A stretch of 64,000 nt of DNA, taken from Trematomus loennbergii (lineage: Eukaryota; Chordata; Actinopteri; Perciformes; Nototheniidae). Position 1 is the stretch's first letter. Every line of letters starts with the position of its first letter. The translations under genes were made by a program, and so were the position numbers. A model generated the notes under the pieces. That model was not told the origin of the DNA. It ran no database searches and worked only from the letters and a program-made list of their open reading frames with translations. Shown here in pieces: positions 1 to 13,450 of the stretch. The stretch lies in contig JAAOOA010000002.1 of assembly GCA_012861695.1 (NCBI GenBank), positions 35,047,244 to 35,111,243 of the forward strand. Direction: 5' to 3'.

Positions 1-2486
1 TCTGTGTCTGTTTCACTTTTTATTTCGCCATCTCCCTTTTCCCTCTCCCCCTCCCTTTGGCTCTCCCTCGTTCTCCTCCACTGACCATGATCTCCAGATG
101 CCAAGGACTTATCCTTACCATGCTCGTTAATGCCGTAGCTATGTTCAGTGACACAGCACAGGATATGGGCTGTGCTGTACACTGTGTGCGGTTGTCAGGA
201 AATGAATAGCATTGATCCATCTTCATTAGGAAACTGTGAGATTTCAACGCGAGGAGTTTACCTTCTGTCAAGAGCAGACACTCTTCCTTATGCACTACTA
301 GACCATCAAACTGTTTATTGTTACTTTTCAGCCTAGTTGTAGAGAGTGCAACACTTCTGTTTTGCAAGAGATACAAGAATCCTCTCTGTGGTTTGGGCCT
401 GCGTGGTGCAGATGTTCACCAGCCTCCTGTGCTCACTGCTTCTATGGTGCACATCTTGACTCCTCCCATTCTCCTGCAGCACCCTGGCATGGGGTCCAAG
501 TTTTAATCAACTCTGCATAATTGGAGTGATTCCCTGTCTTGCTGTATATTTCAATCCATCTGTATAATTACGGTGAATTAAAGTCTTTGTCAGAAGGATT
601 GTGGAGAGAGTAGCACAGATATACCCCCCCCCCCCCCCACTCCCAACCCCCTTCCACTGTAGCTCACACAATTACACACCATCTTGAGAGAAAAAGAAAA
701 TGACCTCTTTTGCATCTCATTTCTCACTGGTGGGGGCTAAACGCACTTCAGCGTCAACAATAATGAATGCATCACGCCAACCTGTGCACACAACACCTTC
801 TATATCCATTTCTAGAATACAGATGAACCAATTAGGTTTACACTTCTACAGAAATGCAGCGTTGTTCATAGAGGTATTTTCGGCTTTAGGACTGCTGGTA
901 AGAGGAGCAGCGGGGAATTGTGATCTTCCTCCTTGGGGCTTTTGGCCAGCAATGCTTCACTGCAGTAATTGCATCGATGAGAAGAAAAGCAGTGGCTTGC
1001 AGGCGAGCACGGGTCATCATTACTCTGTGTGAAGCTACCTGCCCGAAGGTAGGCCATTACTGCAGTGTGTCAATAACTGATGCTGTCCTATGATAGAGGC
1101 CAACCGTTAGACCTCCCAGAGTAAAGTGATCACTTCCTGCCTCCAGGTTAAAGGTTCAGGCAATTACAGGGATGCCAATGTATCTTCATGTCTATACAAG
1201 GTGGTCTTCTGAATTGGTCAAATAAGTTCTTGCACTGGAAAAAAAAAATGGAGATGCAACTCCTCTAGACACAATTTTTGGCATTGGTCCTTTGATACCG
1301 TCATTGGCATCCGATTCATAGGCTGATCCTGGGTCTATCTCTCTCATTCCTCATCTCATCCATCCTGCAGCAGACAGCTCCTATCTCTCCCTCTGTATGG
1401 CAGACATATGCAGAGTATGGCCAAATCTCTTTACTATCCCACAGGGGGAACAGTCCTCCAATAACTTCCACCTCCGTCCAGGAAGTCCTGCATTAACCAT
1501 GAGGCCAGTTTGCCAAGTCATATGGTTTCATTCATTTTATCAGACCTGCCAGATCCATTGAATAATTGCTATTCTACAGTGAGTGGCTCTCTCCTTTCTG
1601 GTTGTGAATTAAAGCCGGTCATTGTTCAGCACAGAGGTTAGCGTGCATGATGTAGTTCACAGGAGATATGCGGTACAAGTGAAGCATTTAAGACACTGAG
1701 AACAATAAGTCATTATGAGATTGATCACAGTTGTAGCTTTAATAACCATTTGCTGTTGACTGTGCAGTAGATTCATTCAATAATAGACATCTGATAACTA
1801 TGCCATGTGTGACTTCCTTTGGTCATAATGGAATCCAAGCCATCTTTATCTTCATTGTGTGTCCTGTCACTGAAGGTTTTTATCCTGAAACAGTCATCTA
1901 ACAATCTCCAGACCTTTATGAGACATTTAACACTGACCTTGTCCTTCTCCCAATTTTCACCTCACTGCCTCTTCCCTTTTGACCCTCGCCCCATTTTCCC
2001 CTCCTTTTTCATCTCTCCATCATTGTCACCCTGCCTTTAACTTCCCAGAAATTTCCGCTTTTCCTTGCACAATGTTTCCGACAGCCAATTTATAAAGTGG
2101 CAGGGCGCATCTATCTCCTGGATGGCTGATGAGGGCTGCTCTGTCTCCACCAGCTCACAGTCACTGTCGTACCTGCAGCCCTGGGCTCTCTGTGACTCCA
2201 TCTGCACAGTGTCATCTCATGAGAGTTTGTTTGAATTTGTCAGGTTTGAACTCAGTTGAGTGGAATGACGAGCATGACAGAAATTCTTGAGTTAGGGAAA
2301 AATAGCTCATTTATGACTGTTGATCCCGAGCTAAAAGAAATTCTATATGGTTTCAAGTAAAAAAACAACTGGCTTACAGTAATAATTAATGTATCAATAT
2401 AAATAACTAGTTAATCTATCAAATAATAATTTCAGTCAGTACTCCCTACATTTTTGGGAGTTTTGGATAAAACAATCAATTTGAAG
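1..2486. other. Gene-free 3' flank of robo2
   Basis: I see no exon, RNA gene or recognisable mobile element here. The open frames are short, lack codon bias or family similarity, and are what random AT-rich sequence gives. A 15-base C run lies at 624-638. Pyrimidine-rich stretches occur near 30-80 and 1920-2040. Confidence 0.6.
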
Positions 2487-2640
2487 CCCGCCGGATAGCT
2501 CAGTGGTTAAAGCTGGCGGCCCATACAACCGTTTTGATTCTAGAGTCGGCCGGATATTTCAGGCAATGTCCTCCCTTCTGTCTCCCACTCTCACTCTAAC
2601 ATCTCCAATAAAGGCCCTTTGGCCCATACCTTTACAAAAT
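2487..2640 (+). mobile_element. tRNA-derived SINE
   Basis: The 5' part resembles a tRNA. A pol III A box (TAGCTCAGTGG) lies at 2496-2506 and a degenerate B box (GTTTTGATTCT, against the GGTTCGATTCC consensus) at 2531-2541. Spacing between the boxes is normal for a tRNA-derived promoter. A non-tRNA body follows, with a CCAATAAAGGCCC-like segment near 2606 that is typical of the 3' half of teleost SINEs. The tRNA part has no intact cloverleaf, so this is not a functional tRNA gene. Family name not assigned. Confidence 0.65.
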
Positions 2641-4475
2641 TACAATTAATTTGAAAATGTCTCCTTGGCTCTGGAAATTGCAATCTGTATTGTCACTATC
2701 TTTTGAAACACTAAATGATTAATAAACTGAAGAAAAATATCAACATATTTAGTATAATATTCCCCTACAAAATAATCACTTTTGGTGCACTAAAGGCCTT
2801 TGCATGATATAAAGCAGTACAAATACAACGAAAAACACTTGAGAACTTTTTACGTGCTCATAATAACAACGTTTAGTTACAAACGATGTTTGATCGAAGC
2901 ACGGTCTTGAGAACTGATAAAGATCCCATCAATTCCCCTGTGTCAAACATCAAGCTTCTATAAGTTGGTCCTTTTCGTAAGCAGGACTCAGCTTTGACCA
3001 ACAACACATCCATTGGATGTGCCTCCAAGTTCACAATGGATTAATGTTGTACTCAATACAACTGGTTTACTTTTCAGTTATACCACAATCGGCCCAGAGT
3101 TCCTCTCTACCCCTGTCCTCTGTGAGTCCAGCGGGAGATTTGTGCATAAAAGGTGAAACTACAGTGAGCCTGTGCAACAGCAATAAAGAACAAGACAAGC
3201 TGTAAGTGAAGTATGAGGGGTTATGGTTTCTTTCAAATCTGCTCAAACTAGTTCCAAGTCTTTGCAGATTTGCACAGCTCTTCAAAGCACCACACTTTAT
3301 TTGATAACCTAATGTTCCGTCTTCTCCTCTGTAAATCTCCTAATCAGTCATGTAATGAACTACGTGGTACTACTGTTAAGATTAATTATACATCAACTCA
3401 ATTAGACACAGTACATCCATGCTAGAGCTTTATCTGATTTCAAAAGCAATAGAAAGATCAAAAACACTTCACATTTTACATAAGAAGGCTTTCCGTTCAG
3501 AAACCAGTTATCTCCTTGAGGACACAGACTCGAAGTAAATTAGTGCAAATATTTTTCTTGGAAAGGGGACAAATCTCATGCTACATTTTTTGTCACAAGT
3601 TGCATTTTTCCAATTTGTGTTTGTAATTAGGGTGTGCAGCACCCAGACATCCAGCGGATAATCTGGCCTTTCTGTATTAGACGGGAAGTGGACCGTGAAA
3701 GTAATTGGTGAGTGTAGCACAAATTGGATCTAAGCATGATGTGATTTGTATTCCTCTGAGGCAATATTTGCAAAGCGATTAGAACAATGCTGCTGTTGCT
3801 GCACAATTTCAAAAGCTTTATTTCATACGTGTAACGTTTATGATCAAATGTTAACAGGTCCAGTAATCAACCCCAAGATGGGAGGTATGTGAAGCCTTCA
3901 GCCAACTAGGAGGACGCAAAATATGGTTTACAACTGTGGCTCCGGCTGCTTCAAATGGGAATAAAATAAATAATGAAAAATAAAATCCAAATGGTTTTGA
4001 TCAGTCTACTGTTTCAAAAATGTTCCAATTAGGATTTATTTTAGATGCCTCTGAAATAAACTGCCAAATCAACCACAAAAAATATGGATAGCAGAATTGT
4101 TTTCTGTGAAAAGAATCCCTCAGAGTATTTCTGTTCCAGTTGGGAGAACAGTTTCAACCAAAGTTGTGTGAGAGACTTACAAATAACATGATTAGAGACA
4201 AATTCATTAGCAAGTAACAACACTTTGTAATCTCATACCGTTGTGAAACTGGCATCAAAAAGCCACACGATTGCATATATGTTGCAATTCCAGCTGATAA
4301 ATGGAGTTGTATCACTTAGGCTGAACAGGACTACTGTGTGTTAAACCTGAGGATAAGGAGGTGTGGGGGAACTGATGTTATAAGAAGCATATAGGTTAGA
4401 TAGGTATGAGCTCCTTCATATAGAGCCAAAGAGTCTTCAGAAATATTCAGGTCCAAGATCAACAAGTTTGACATA
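2641..4475. other. Non-coding flank, nothing recognised
   Basis: AT-rich unique-looking sequence. The open frames on both strands are short and resemble no family I know. No repeat structure was seen by eye. Confidence 0.5.
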
Positions 4476-5239
4476 TAATTTAGTGGGAATGCTGATACAG
4501 CATTCCAACTACTTGTTCTTCTACGGACGAAATTCTTTATTATTCCGCCGGGTTATTTTGTCCCTCTTCTGCTCCCACATTCCACATCGCAGAAACTCCG
4601 TTCAAACATCAAAACGTTCAGCTCGATCGGGAATCGATTGCTATTACTTTTCTCATTCATAACTTTCATAATTCCCGAGATATATCAGATTCATACTTTT
4701 AGAAATATTAAACATTGTTCAGACCTTGGTAAAGAGGCCTTCTTCAGATTTTAACATTAGTGTGTATTGCGCAGCTCGTTAAGGCTAGAGTGCGTGATGT
4801 CACAGCTTGAAATTCGCCTTCATCTTTTTTTTTTTAAACCTGCCATAATTCCCAAACCCTACACTCCTGGGACATAATTTTTCATGAGAAACGTCGGAAA
4901 ACATCTCGTTGCTTGAAAAAAAAAAAAATTAAGCAAAATAATTAAACAAAATGCCTCTTGAGGGCATGAAGTGACAAAAACTTTCAACATGTCTCCATTA
5001 AGGCCCATTGTAAATTCAGCCTGATCTTTCCTCACAGCAGCAGCCGCACACCTTTGGTTAATCTGCCAAAAAGGCCACATTATTAACCGGAAAGTACACA
5101 AAAAGCACACTTCAGACGCTCAGGGTCCTTGACATGCTTCACGCGTTGAAATGTCACCGATATCTGTTACGGTTCTTCAACAAAACGTTCACATGTAAGA
5201 GGTTTATCTCTCATTGGAAAGGCTCTCCTCTCACTGATT

Positions 5240-6190
5240 ACTGCACATCACCATGGAAACCTTTGATCTCTGGGCTCAAGCACAGGTGTTTCATAACGTC
5301 GTTAGCTCAAACATAAACACCCGTGTGTTGGAGATATGACATGATGATGTCATAACTCCAACTGACATGCTCAGAACGCCACCAAACATCAAATGATGGT
5401 TAATGGTCCGGCCCCAACAGCTCTAAGTCAATTATGGGGTGTCATCATATGCCGTTTCCATGGAAACGCATCCTCGACATAAAACACGATGTCGCTGTAA
5501 CTCCAATGGACACGGTCCGATCGTCCCCAAACTTCACTTGTATATCACCGGTCCATGCCTCAACAGCTCTACGCCAAATCTGAGATCTCACCATAGGCTG
5601 TTGCCATGGAAACGCATCCCTTGCTATAAAACACGATGTCGCTGTAACCCCAATGGACACGGTCCGATCGTCCCCCAATCTTCACCTGTATATCACCGGT
5701 CCATGCCTCAACAGCTCCACGTCAAATCTGACATCTCACCATATGCCGTTTCCATGGAAACGGCATATAGTGAGATGTCATCCCTCGCCAAAAAAAACAC
5801 GATGTTGTCATAACGCCTATGAAAAGGGTCAAAACAGCACCAGACTTCAGATAATGGTTAATGGTCCAGCCCTCAACATGTCTATGTGCCAATAATGAGT
5901 TTTCCTCAAAAGCTGTTGCAATAAAACATGACATTGCTATAACTCAAAAAGTGCTCAAACGTCACATGTGTGCTAACAGTCCAGCCGTGAAGACATCTAC
6001 GGGATAGTTTTGAGATTTCTTCAAATGCCGTTGCCATGGAAACACAATGCTCGCCATGAAACACAGTTTTCTCATAACTTCAGTGAAAATGCTCTTCACA
6101 GGTTTGGTAACGATGCAGCCATCAACACATCTAAGCGTATTATGGGGTGTCATCAAATGCCGTTGCCATGGTGACAGATCATTCGCCATC
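5240..6190. repeat. Degenerate ~140-bp tandem array with CCATGG palindromes
   Basis: The unit is about 130-148 bp. Its landmark is a 14-bp palindrome-like core, GTT(T/G)CCATGGAAAC, at 5454-5467, 5600-5613, 5748-5761 and 6030-6043. A variant, GTTGCCATGGTGAC, lies at 6162-6175 and a partial copy ends near 5260. Other repeated blocks are AAAACACGATGTCGCTGTAA and CACGGTCCGATCGTCCCC. The first copies are nearly identical and the later ones are diverged. Open frames across the array are by-products of the repeat. Confidence 0.8.
5730..5779. repeat. 50-bp near-perfect palindrome inside the array
   Basis: Arms 5730-5754 and 5755-5779 are reverse complements with one mismatch (5740 against 5769). The inner 28 bp (5741-5768) are perfect. 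It spans the CCATGG core of one array unit, so the sequence beyond the core runs in the opposite sense to the left arm. It could extrude as a cruciform. Confidence 0.85.
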
Positions 6191-6390
6191 AAGTTAGTTC
6201 AAAAGTTTGCAGTTCAAATATTCTGCCGCTTTTCCAAGCCTTTTTACTTTCTTTTATTCTCTTATCACACATTCAAGCCCCAGTGTTCATGTATCATTTC
6301 AATCTAAATTCTTCACTTTCTTCTTACACATTACATTTCAGCATAGCAGTTTAGCGTCAGCTTTTCGGCATAAAGCATTCCCACTAGCAA

Positions 6391-9300
6391 TTTCTTCAGG
6401 AATTGCATTCTCTAGTTGGGCATGAGATCAGCTGCAACCAACCTTTGTGTTCACATCATGTATTTGATGATGTATATAAATATCGCTACAACATTGCATT
6501 TAACACACCACAATGTGAGATTTTAATAATGTTTTTTGAGCAGTCAACAAAAACATGCTCAATTTAAAATAGGAAACAAGAAAAAGCAGCACATCTTTGA
6601 CTATTTGATTGGAACTGAATAATTGTTTTAAAAAAAACAATAATTTCAGCTACATTTGTGTTAACTACTTCTGAAATCTATCTTTAGATTTTTTCCCCAA
6701 TTTGCCTACCCCAGCTTTATGTGCAAGACAAATGGACATTTCCAATTCCGTATGATGAAAAAGATCATTTGTTGCAATCAAAAGCTCCTAAACAGCTAAC
6801 GATTGGACTTTGTTGTCATTGTATTATTTGGATTCCCTTTGGTGGCTCTACAATTTGTTGATGCAAACTGCATTGAATTATACTAAGAATTTGTGAGGCA
6901 TAGTATCTTTGTATCAAGCTATGTTGTTATTGCTGATGTTTTGGTAGGGCTCATGCTTGAATAGTTAAGAGTTGAAATTATCACCACTTTGCTGAGATCA
7001 TCTCTCTGTTTCCAACAATTTACATATCTAATTGACGAGTTCAAATCGGACAGGGTTTCCCCCGGGTTGTGCTGGATGCCCATGGCAGTAAACCCACAGC
7101 AATTACCTGCTACATTGTGTTTCATGCTGAACACGGAGGAACGTGTCGACAACCAAAGATACTGCTTTGCACACACATAAAAGCCTGGCCATCCAAACAG
7201 AGAGAAAAACCCAGACAGCATAAATTACTGGTTGGAAAAAAGGTGAAGGCACTGTTCATGTATCAAGCCTTGTTGCTGTCAGAGATGGGAGACATGGAAA
7301 CAAAGGAACGCACAGGCGCTTAGCGAAGAGCGGGAATCAGGAAGCAGGATGTGAGCAGCAGAGAGGAAGAACCGGAAATGTAGTTAGAGATGGGCAAAGG
7401 ACAATAATCTGGCCAATAAACAGCCAGGGGAAAAAAAATCCCCCAGTAGTGTCTTTCAGGGGACTGTCAGTCATATAGGAGTTACATGGTGAATGGGAAA
7501 CAAAAATAGCCCTAAGTCTTGTGCCGTGGCAAGACAACAAAAAAAATGCCTGCACACTCCAATGTGCTCGTTTGTGGAAGAGGCGCTCATCGTATTTGAT
7601 GAGGGATATGTCTGGGTGCTTCTGCGATTGTTCGGCACAGTTGAGAATCATTTATCACAATAGGAGCACCTGGTGTTCAGAAAAAGCTTGTACAGAGCAG
7701 GAGCTGGAACACCATAACCAGAGCATCTCAGCTAACAAAGAGAGTGAAAATAGCAACATCTTTCCCCGCATCTATCCCTGTTCCCCTTCACAACTCTCCC
7801 TCGCCCCTCCATCTCAGCTTTTCCCTCCCTTTCTTGACGCTTTTAACATGCCTCCATCTCCTCATGTTAATTTGCTGCTTCAGTGACATGGATCATTGGG
7901 GGAGTCGTTTCTAATAACCCCGCCAGCCCCCATACAAGTGCCTTTGAGCCATGCACTGATATGTCATTCAAATTATTAGGCATAATGGTAACAATGATGC
8001 ATTTCTAAAGCCTTACTTCCTTCCTGACATGACTTCAGTTAGCTCAACACAGCCAACCAATCCTCTAACGTCCTCCTCCCCCTTCCCTAAACAGATGAAC
8101 CCCATGTCCCATCTAATTTTTGAGGAAGAGCACGTACTGAGCTGCTGGGTGAACCATTTCATTTCCCTCAATGTTTTGCCACAAGAACAATCTTTTTATT
8201 TCTGAAGGATCTCGGCATGTCACAGCCTCCTCAGCATTGCCGTCTTATCACATGTCATAATGCAGGGCTTCCCGTTTTAAAGGGTTTCAAAGTAAGGTTA
8301 GAGGTTTCTTTACCTTCTTTTCCCTGTCCTGAGTCAAAGTAGAGTAATTATTATTCAAGCGGGGACGTCAGGGATGATGTGCAGATGACATTTTCCCTCA
8401 GCTGCTTTGTTGTTGCAGATCCAAGGTAAAAAGGATTGTCAGAGTCTAACATCTGCTGCTTTCTCCCTGAGCCTCAGCACGGTACAACACATCTCAGTAG
8501 CTAAGAAAAAAGAACTGAACAGAGCCACTGGGATTCTCATTTACAGACATAAGGTGTAAGAAACACATGTGAGGCAGATGGCAACATGAAAATATTCCAA
8601 CACAATGTGAATTATGTTGTTATATTGTTGTTTAATTGTTGTTATAGTGTTTTTGTTACTACATCAACAAAAGCCGAGGTGTAAGCTGGTAGGTGTAAAC
8701 TCGTAGGTTACTCTGGCGCTTTATCTAATTCAGCTATCTTCTATCTGATATTTGAAAGAGTGGCATCACTGCATTCTGCAGAAAAACTGTTTGTATTTGA
8801 TTGTTCATGTTTACTTTCTAATTTCACAAACATGTGTGTCAAACAGTGCTTGATGCCCAGGTTCTGGATTGAAAAAGCAGAAAGCAGATGCCTCCGTAAT
8901 AAAGACAATTAGACTGGCAGCTGCACAATCTGCTATTGTCCGTGACCGTAGTAATGAGTGGAAAAAAAGAGTCAAAGAGGAATTTTAAGAAGCTATCGGT
9001 TTGCAGGTACATCTTTGGCTTTATAAAAAACACAAGACCTGCGGATCCGGGACAGAATGTAAACTGCAACAATATATAAATGTATGTAAGATAGAGCTTT
9101 TTGCTTGAGCAAAGTTGACATTTTACTTGAGGGACCCAAAACAGATTATACAATGCATGATAAGCATCCATTTAAAATAACCTCCCGCATTATCTTTTCC
9201 CCCAGCACCTCTCCTACCTCCTGTGTGGCCTGAGCTGAAGGAGATAAGTGTTGGGGCAGCGTGTGCTGACAGTGACCTTGCCCGCCTTGGGTGATTAACG

Positions 9301-12300
9301 ATTATGCCTCAAAGTGGTGACATTCATGCTTGGAGGCCAACAATTGTCCCCCTCGCTGGACACATGCAGCAGAGGAAGAAGAGAGAGTGTTATAAGCAAT
9401 ACTAAATACCATCACGCGTGTTAAAGTGCTACTGTGTGGAAAAACGTGAGCAGGCTTGCATAAAAGTTAGGCGTTTCAAGTATCTCCATCTTTCATCATG
9501 TGAATGTGTATCTCTGATTGTGTGAAAAGGCAGAAAGGGATAGTTTTGCATATTCTCACCCCATTTCATACAAGCGGAGACAAAAGCTGGCCTTGGCAAA
9601 GCGGCTTCTTTTTTCTTCGGTGTGGTTTTCAAGCAGAAGGCAGAGCGTGGGTTTATAAATGCTTTAGAAATGATTTGAAGGACATGCAGTGGGACACGTG
9701 TAGTTTGGGATCACAGTCAGAGAAAACATTTCTGAATTTATATTTTTTCTGTGTACTCTTTGGTTTGCTTGGCAATAAAGACAGAACATAATATAAAACA
9801 ACATATCTTCCTAGCGATTTACAGAATATCCTAAAACGCAAAGGAACAAAAAATCAACTGAAGATAACATGTAAGATTGAGACAGTAAGTTCAACAGCTA
9901 CAATACAAACATTAGTGAACTGGAGGCTCTCTGTATTTCCATTGCTTTAAACTGCATAATCAAGTCGCACATACTGGTGGACCCAGCCTTTAATTAACGA
10001 GAGCCAGACAAGGTTTTGGGGTGTCTCCCACTGTGTTCGTTCACACACATCATTAATCAAGGGGGGGTTTCCATTAAGCAGGTCGCACAGGATCATGCTA
10101 AACAATTACACTTTGATTAAGAGATTGTTCATCAAGCCATCCTACTAGAAGCCAATAGCACGTTAAAAGCCCGCAGGAAAATGGAGCTCTGTAGTCAGAA
10201 ACACTGGTACACTGTCAGTGGGCTTGGATGTGTTGTGTTTAACAAGAACATATCTAGTGGCAATGTATAGTGCTCACAAACACACACATAATCATACAAA
10301 CTATTCAATTCAGCAGCATTTACTTTCCCAGGAAGCCGTTGCAATACATGACAGACAATTTCTCTTTATTTCTGCAAACAGAGTTTTTTTCTCTTGAATA
10401 GAATCTCTCTGCTTTCAAGAACATCCCTGCTCTCAGCTCGTATGAATAGGCCCTGCAAGGTGAAATATAATGCTCCCCCATCTACCGATCCATCCACAGC
10501 TCATGCAAAATGACTTCAACTCAATTGCAAACACACAAACAAATGACAATCTTCAACAGAATTAAAAACACCCCTGCTAAAGTTTCCATTATGTTGATTG
10601 CCAATTTGCAGCACTTACAAAAGGTGCTGTAATCAGCACTCTGATATGCCAGCTAGGAACAACAGGAAAAACACAGAGCACTGAGGATAAAAAGCATCCA
10701 TTACCGAGTCAAAAGCAACAGCAGACACAATTCATCTGTGTCTACACACAAGGCGTTCAGTCAGAGTCAGAAATAGTATTCTCAAAGCAGCAATCAAATA
10801 GAATTTGCATATGGTGAGTAAACTTTGGAAACTAAATGTTTGTAAATTGTGTAATTAAAAACTATGCTTGGATTGAATGACACCTTAGTGATAATTGACT
10901 GCCTTTATCTGTTTTACATCACTGTAACATTACATTCATATTTGGGCTGTTGGCCAGACTAAACAGTTAAATATGTCTTCTTGAGCTCTTTAATAAACCA
11001 TAGGATTGCAATAACTGTATAATTAATCAACAAAGAAAATAATTTTAGTTTGAGACCCTAATAAAAGGCAAAAAGTGTGCCCACCTTGGCCAATTTATTG
11101 TTCTACATTAGGCAGTACAATATAATTGCCCGACACTGCAATTTTTTGGACTCTGAATCATAGTATTTATTAAAAAAGGAACCACCCAAACTGGTCTGTA
11201 TTATGACACAAAGCTCGATATATGGAAAGGGTTGGTCAATAATGCACAATTTTCTTTCAAGGCTGGGAAAGTCTTTGGCTTCTGAAGATTTGTTCAAATG
11301 TGGAGCAATGACGGAAACATATGGAGAAATAAAGAGAGAGAGACACACAGAGAGAGAGGACATGCTAATGTTTGCCACTTGTCCCCAGCAGCTGGTCTAG
11401 CTGTTTGACATGTGTGATGAATGGTGTTGCATTGGTACTGCTGCCCTCTCACCTCTACTCACTGTCACCAGTCCAAAGACAAAGGGGTGGAGGAGCACGA
11501 GGGGGAAAATCCTGCAGCACGAGCAGTAGGTGCTTCCTTTCATCAAGACACACACACATACACAGATATATGCAAGCATACACACCCTCGCTCCCTTCTT
11601 CCAGCACAAACACACTGGTGCAGACATCAAAGCACTCACACACATGCACACTCACTCCCACCCTGATATCTTGTATCATACTGCAGCGTGTATTTGCTGA
11701 GCAAAGCTGATTTTGTTCTGCGTGGCTAACCAGTTTTCGCTCGCTCCACACAGACCATCTCCACCAACTGTCTGATGCAACAATTACACAGCTGGAGGAA
11801 AGCACAGGCTGGAGTATGCAGAGAAACACAGACAACTGCATATTTGCTGCCCATTCTGGCAGAGGTGAGAAATGAGGAGGGTTGGAAGAGTGCACACTGT
11901 TAAACAGTTGGAAATAAAAGATGGGACTGGAAAGGGGAAGTTGCTTTGTTGGCAAGGAGCAGAGCAGTCATTACTCGTCCTGCCCCCAGGCACAGGCGGA
12001 GGAAGAGGTGTGAAATGGGAGCAGTTCCTGCCTCGTCTGCACTGATGGGTTTGTTTAAAGGGTGAGGATAGTTCGCTGAACCTTTGCTATACATATGAAT
12101 GCAAAAACCTCCCAACCATCCAAAACATACAATGAAATTGAGTTATGTACAATACATTACTCTCTTGACGGTATGGGCTTGCATGCATGAATGGCCCTAA
12201 TTCACAAAAAAGAGGTTCCACCTTCAGTCGCAGCATTTAAAAAATTGCGTGTAAGGAAATATTGTGATGGTACTGTATTAAGAGAAACAAGCTTTTAATA

Positions 12301-12660
12301 GCCTGACCATGTGAATGACCCCATTCCTACAGGGCTTTAGCATGCACAAAAGTGGGACAGAGGAAAGGAATATACAACCATTTTTTTCTGGAAGTAGCCG
12401 ACCTTATATCCAAAAGGAAATCCAACTCAAATGAAAACTGACAGTAAAGTAAACAAGTGTAAATAAGCTGATTTGCTTACAGCTGAACAGGAAGCTATTT
12501 TTAAAATTCAGACCTCAGCACTTGCTGACTAGAGTATGCTCTCCCACTGCACCATCAGTTCAAATGCGCTGATAGATAAACACGAACATAAATAAACCCT
12601 TTAATGTTGCCAAAAAACAACCTGAAATGCCAGCCTTGGCTTAAAAAACAAAAGGACATA
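6391..12660. other. Gene-free 3' flank of robo2
   Basis: No exon or RNA gene recognised. Much of it looks like unique sequence. Short CA-rich runs occur near 11555-11660. A stretch around 9960-10160 is rich in homeodomain-like TAAT/ATTA motifs and could be a conserved non-coding element, but that needs alignment. Confidence 0.5.
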
Positions 12661-12789
12661 CTTAAAGGTGGGGTAGGTAAGTTTGAGAAACCGGCTCGAG
12701 ATACACTTTTTGTTATATTCCATGGAATGCTCTTAACATCCCGATAGCAATGAATATCTTAAGTGCTTTGACAAAAAATCCATGGATTT

Positions 12790-13402
12790 GGTAAGTATTA
12801 TAATAGGGTTTAATGAGCAACAACAAAGGGTGCACAACAAAATGAGGTCAAAATAAGCCTAAGCCAAACAAAGAAGCCAAAAAACAGGTAACAGGACGAC
12901 TCTTGAAAATGAGCCTAATTAAGACACCTGAGATCTCTTCCAATTAGCCATATTGGAAGGAGGCTGCAGGAAAACGCAGCTAACAACATAAACTAAACAC
13001 ACGCTACTCTAAACACATTAAATCAATACGCTACTCTAAGCACACGTATAAACACACTAAACACACAATACTAAACACGGATTACAAATCAAACACAGTC
13101 TATAGCTCAAGACTGAAGTGTCCACGACACAGGAGCAAAATGTGTGAGGCGTCTGATCGCAGCAGAGCCTCCCGAGTGATAATTGTCCCCAGGCTTTGTA
13201 GTAATCTCCGGAAGGTGTGCTCTGGGATTGCACAGGGATTGGAGAGCGTCGGGCCCGGCGTGCTCCAATCAGCGTCTTCGGAGGAGGACCAGAGATGACA
13301 GCCAACGACATTGGGGCAACCACACAGCTCATTTACATATTACACACAGCTGCAAACAATCTCAGACAGGTTAACGAGCAGACAGAAACAGCAGCCGTAA
13401 CA
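12790..13402 (-). repeat. Probable 3' LTR of a retroelement remnant
   Basis: Read on the minus strand, the segment starts TGTTACGGCTGC at 13402. It follows directly on a purine-rich tract (AAGGGAGGAGG, 13413-13403) that fits a polypurine tract. It continues for about 600 bp and contains an ATTAAA-type polyadenylation signal near its end (about 12815). The exact 3' end is unclear: a TG...CA rule would allow an end near 12782-12800. No second LTR copy is visible on the PBS side. Confidence 0.5.
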
Positions 13403-13450
13403 CCTCCTCCCTTAAGACACAAATCTATGGTTTTGTTAACCTACCTAATA

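Larger units (their letters stand above)
4476..6390. mobile_element. 1.9-kb non-coding interspersed element with inverted ends
   Basis: The left end has TAGTGGGAATGCT at 4481-4493. The right end has its exact reverse complement, AGCATTCCCACTA, at 6374-6386. The left end also forms a small hairpin (GGAATGCTG / CAGCATTCC, 4485-4505). The interior has no credible protein. It starts with about 750 bp of non-tandem sequence and then carries a degenerate tandem array (annotated separately). The overall look matches a repeat family I believe is common in teleost genomes, but I cannot name it. The ends are approximate, and the class (MITE-like or satellite-carrying element) is inferred. Confidence 0.55.

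Noticed and set aside
2489..2560. A functional tRNA gene
   Set aside because: The A and B boxes are tRNA-like, but the B box is degenerate and no proper anticodon and acceptor stems form. A SINE body follows.
5439..5895. Open frame of 124 codons with internal protein repeats
   Set aside because: It mirrors the DNA tandem array, is open in several frames and on both strands, and resembles no protein.
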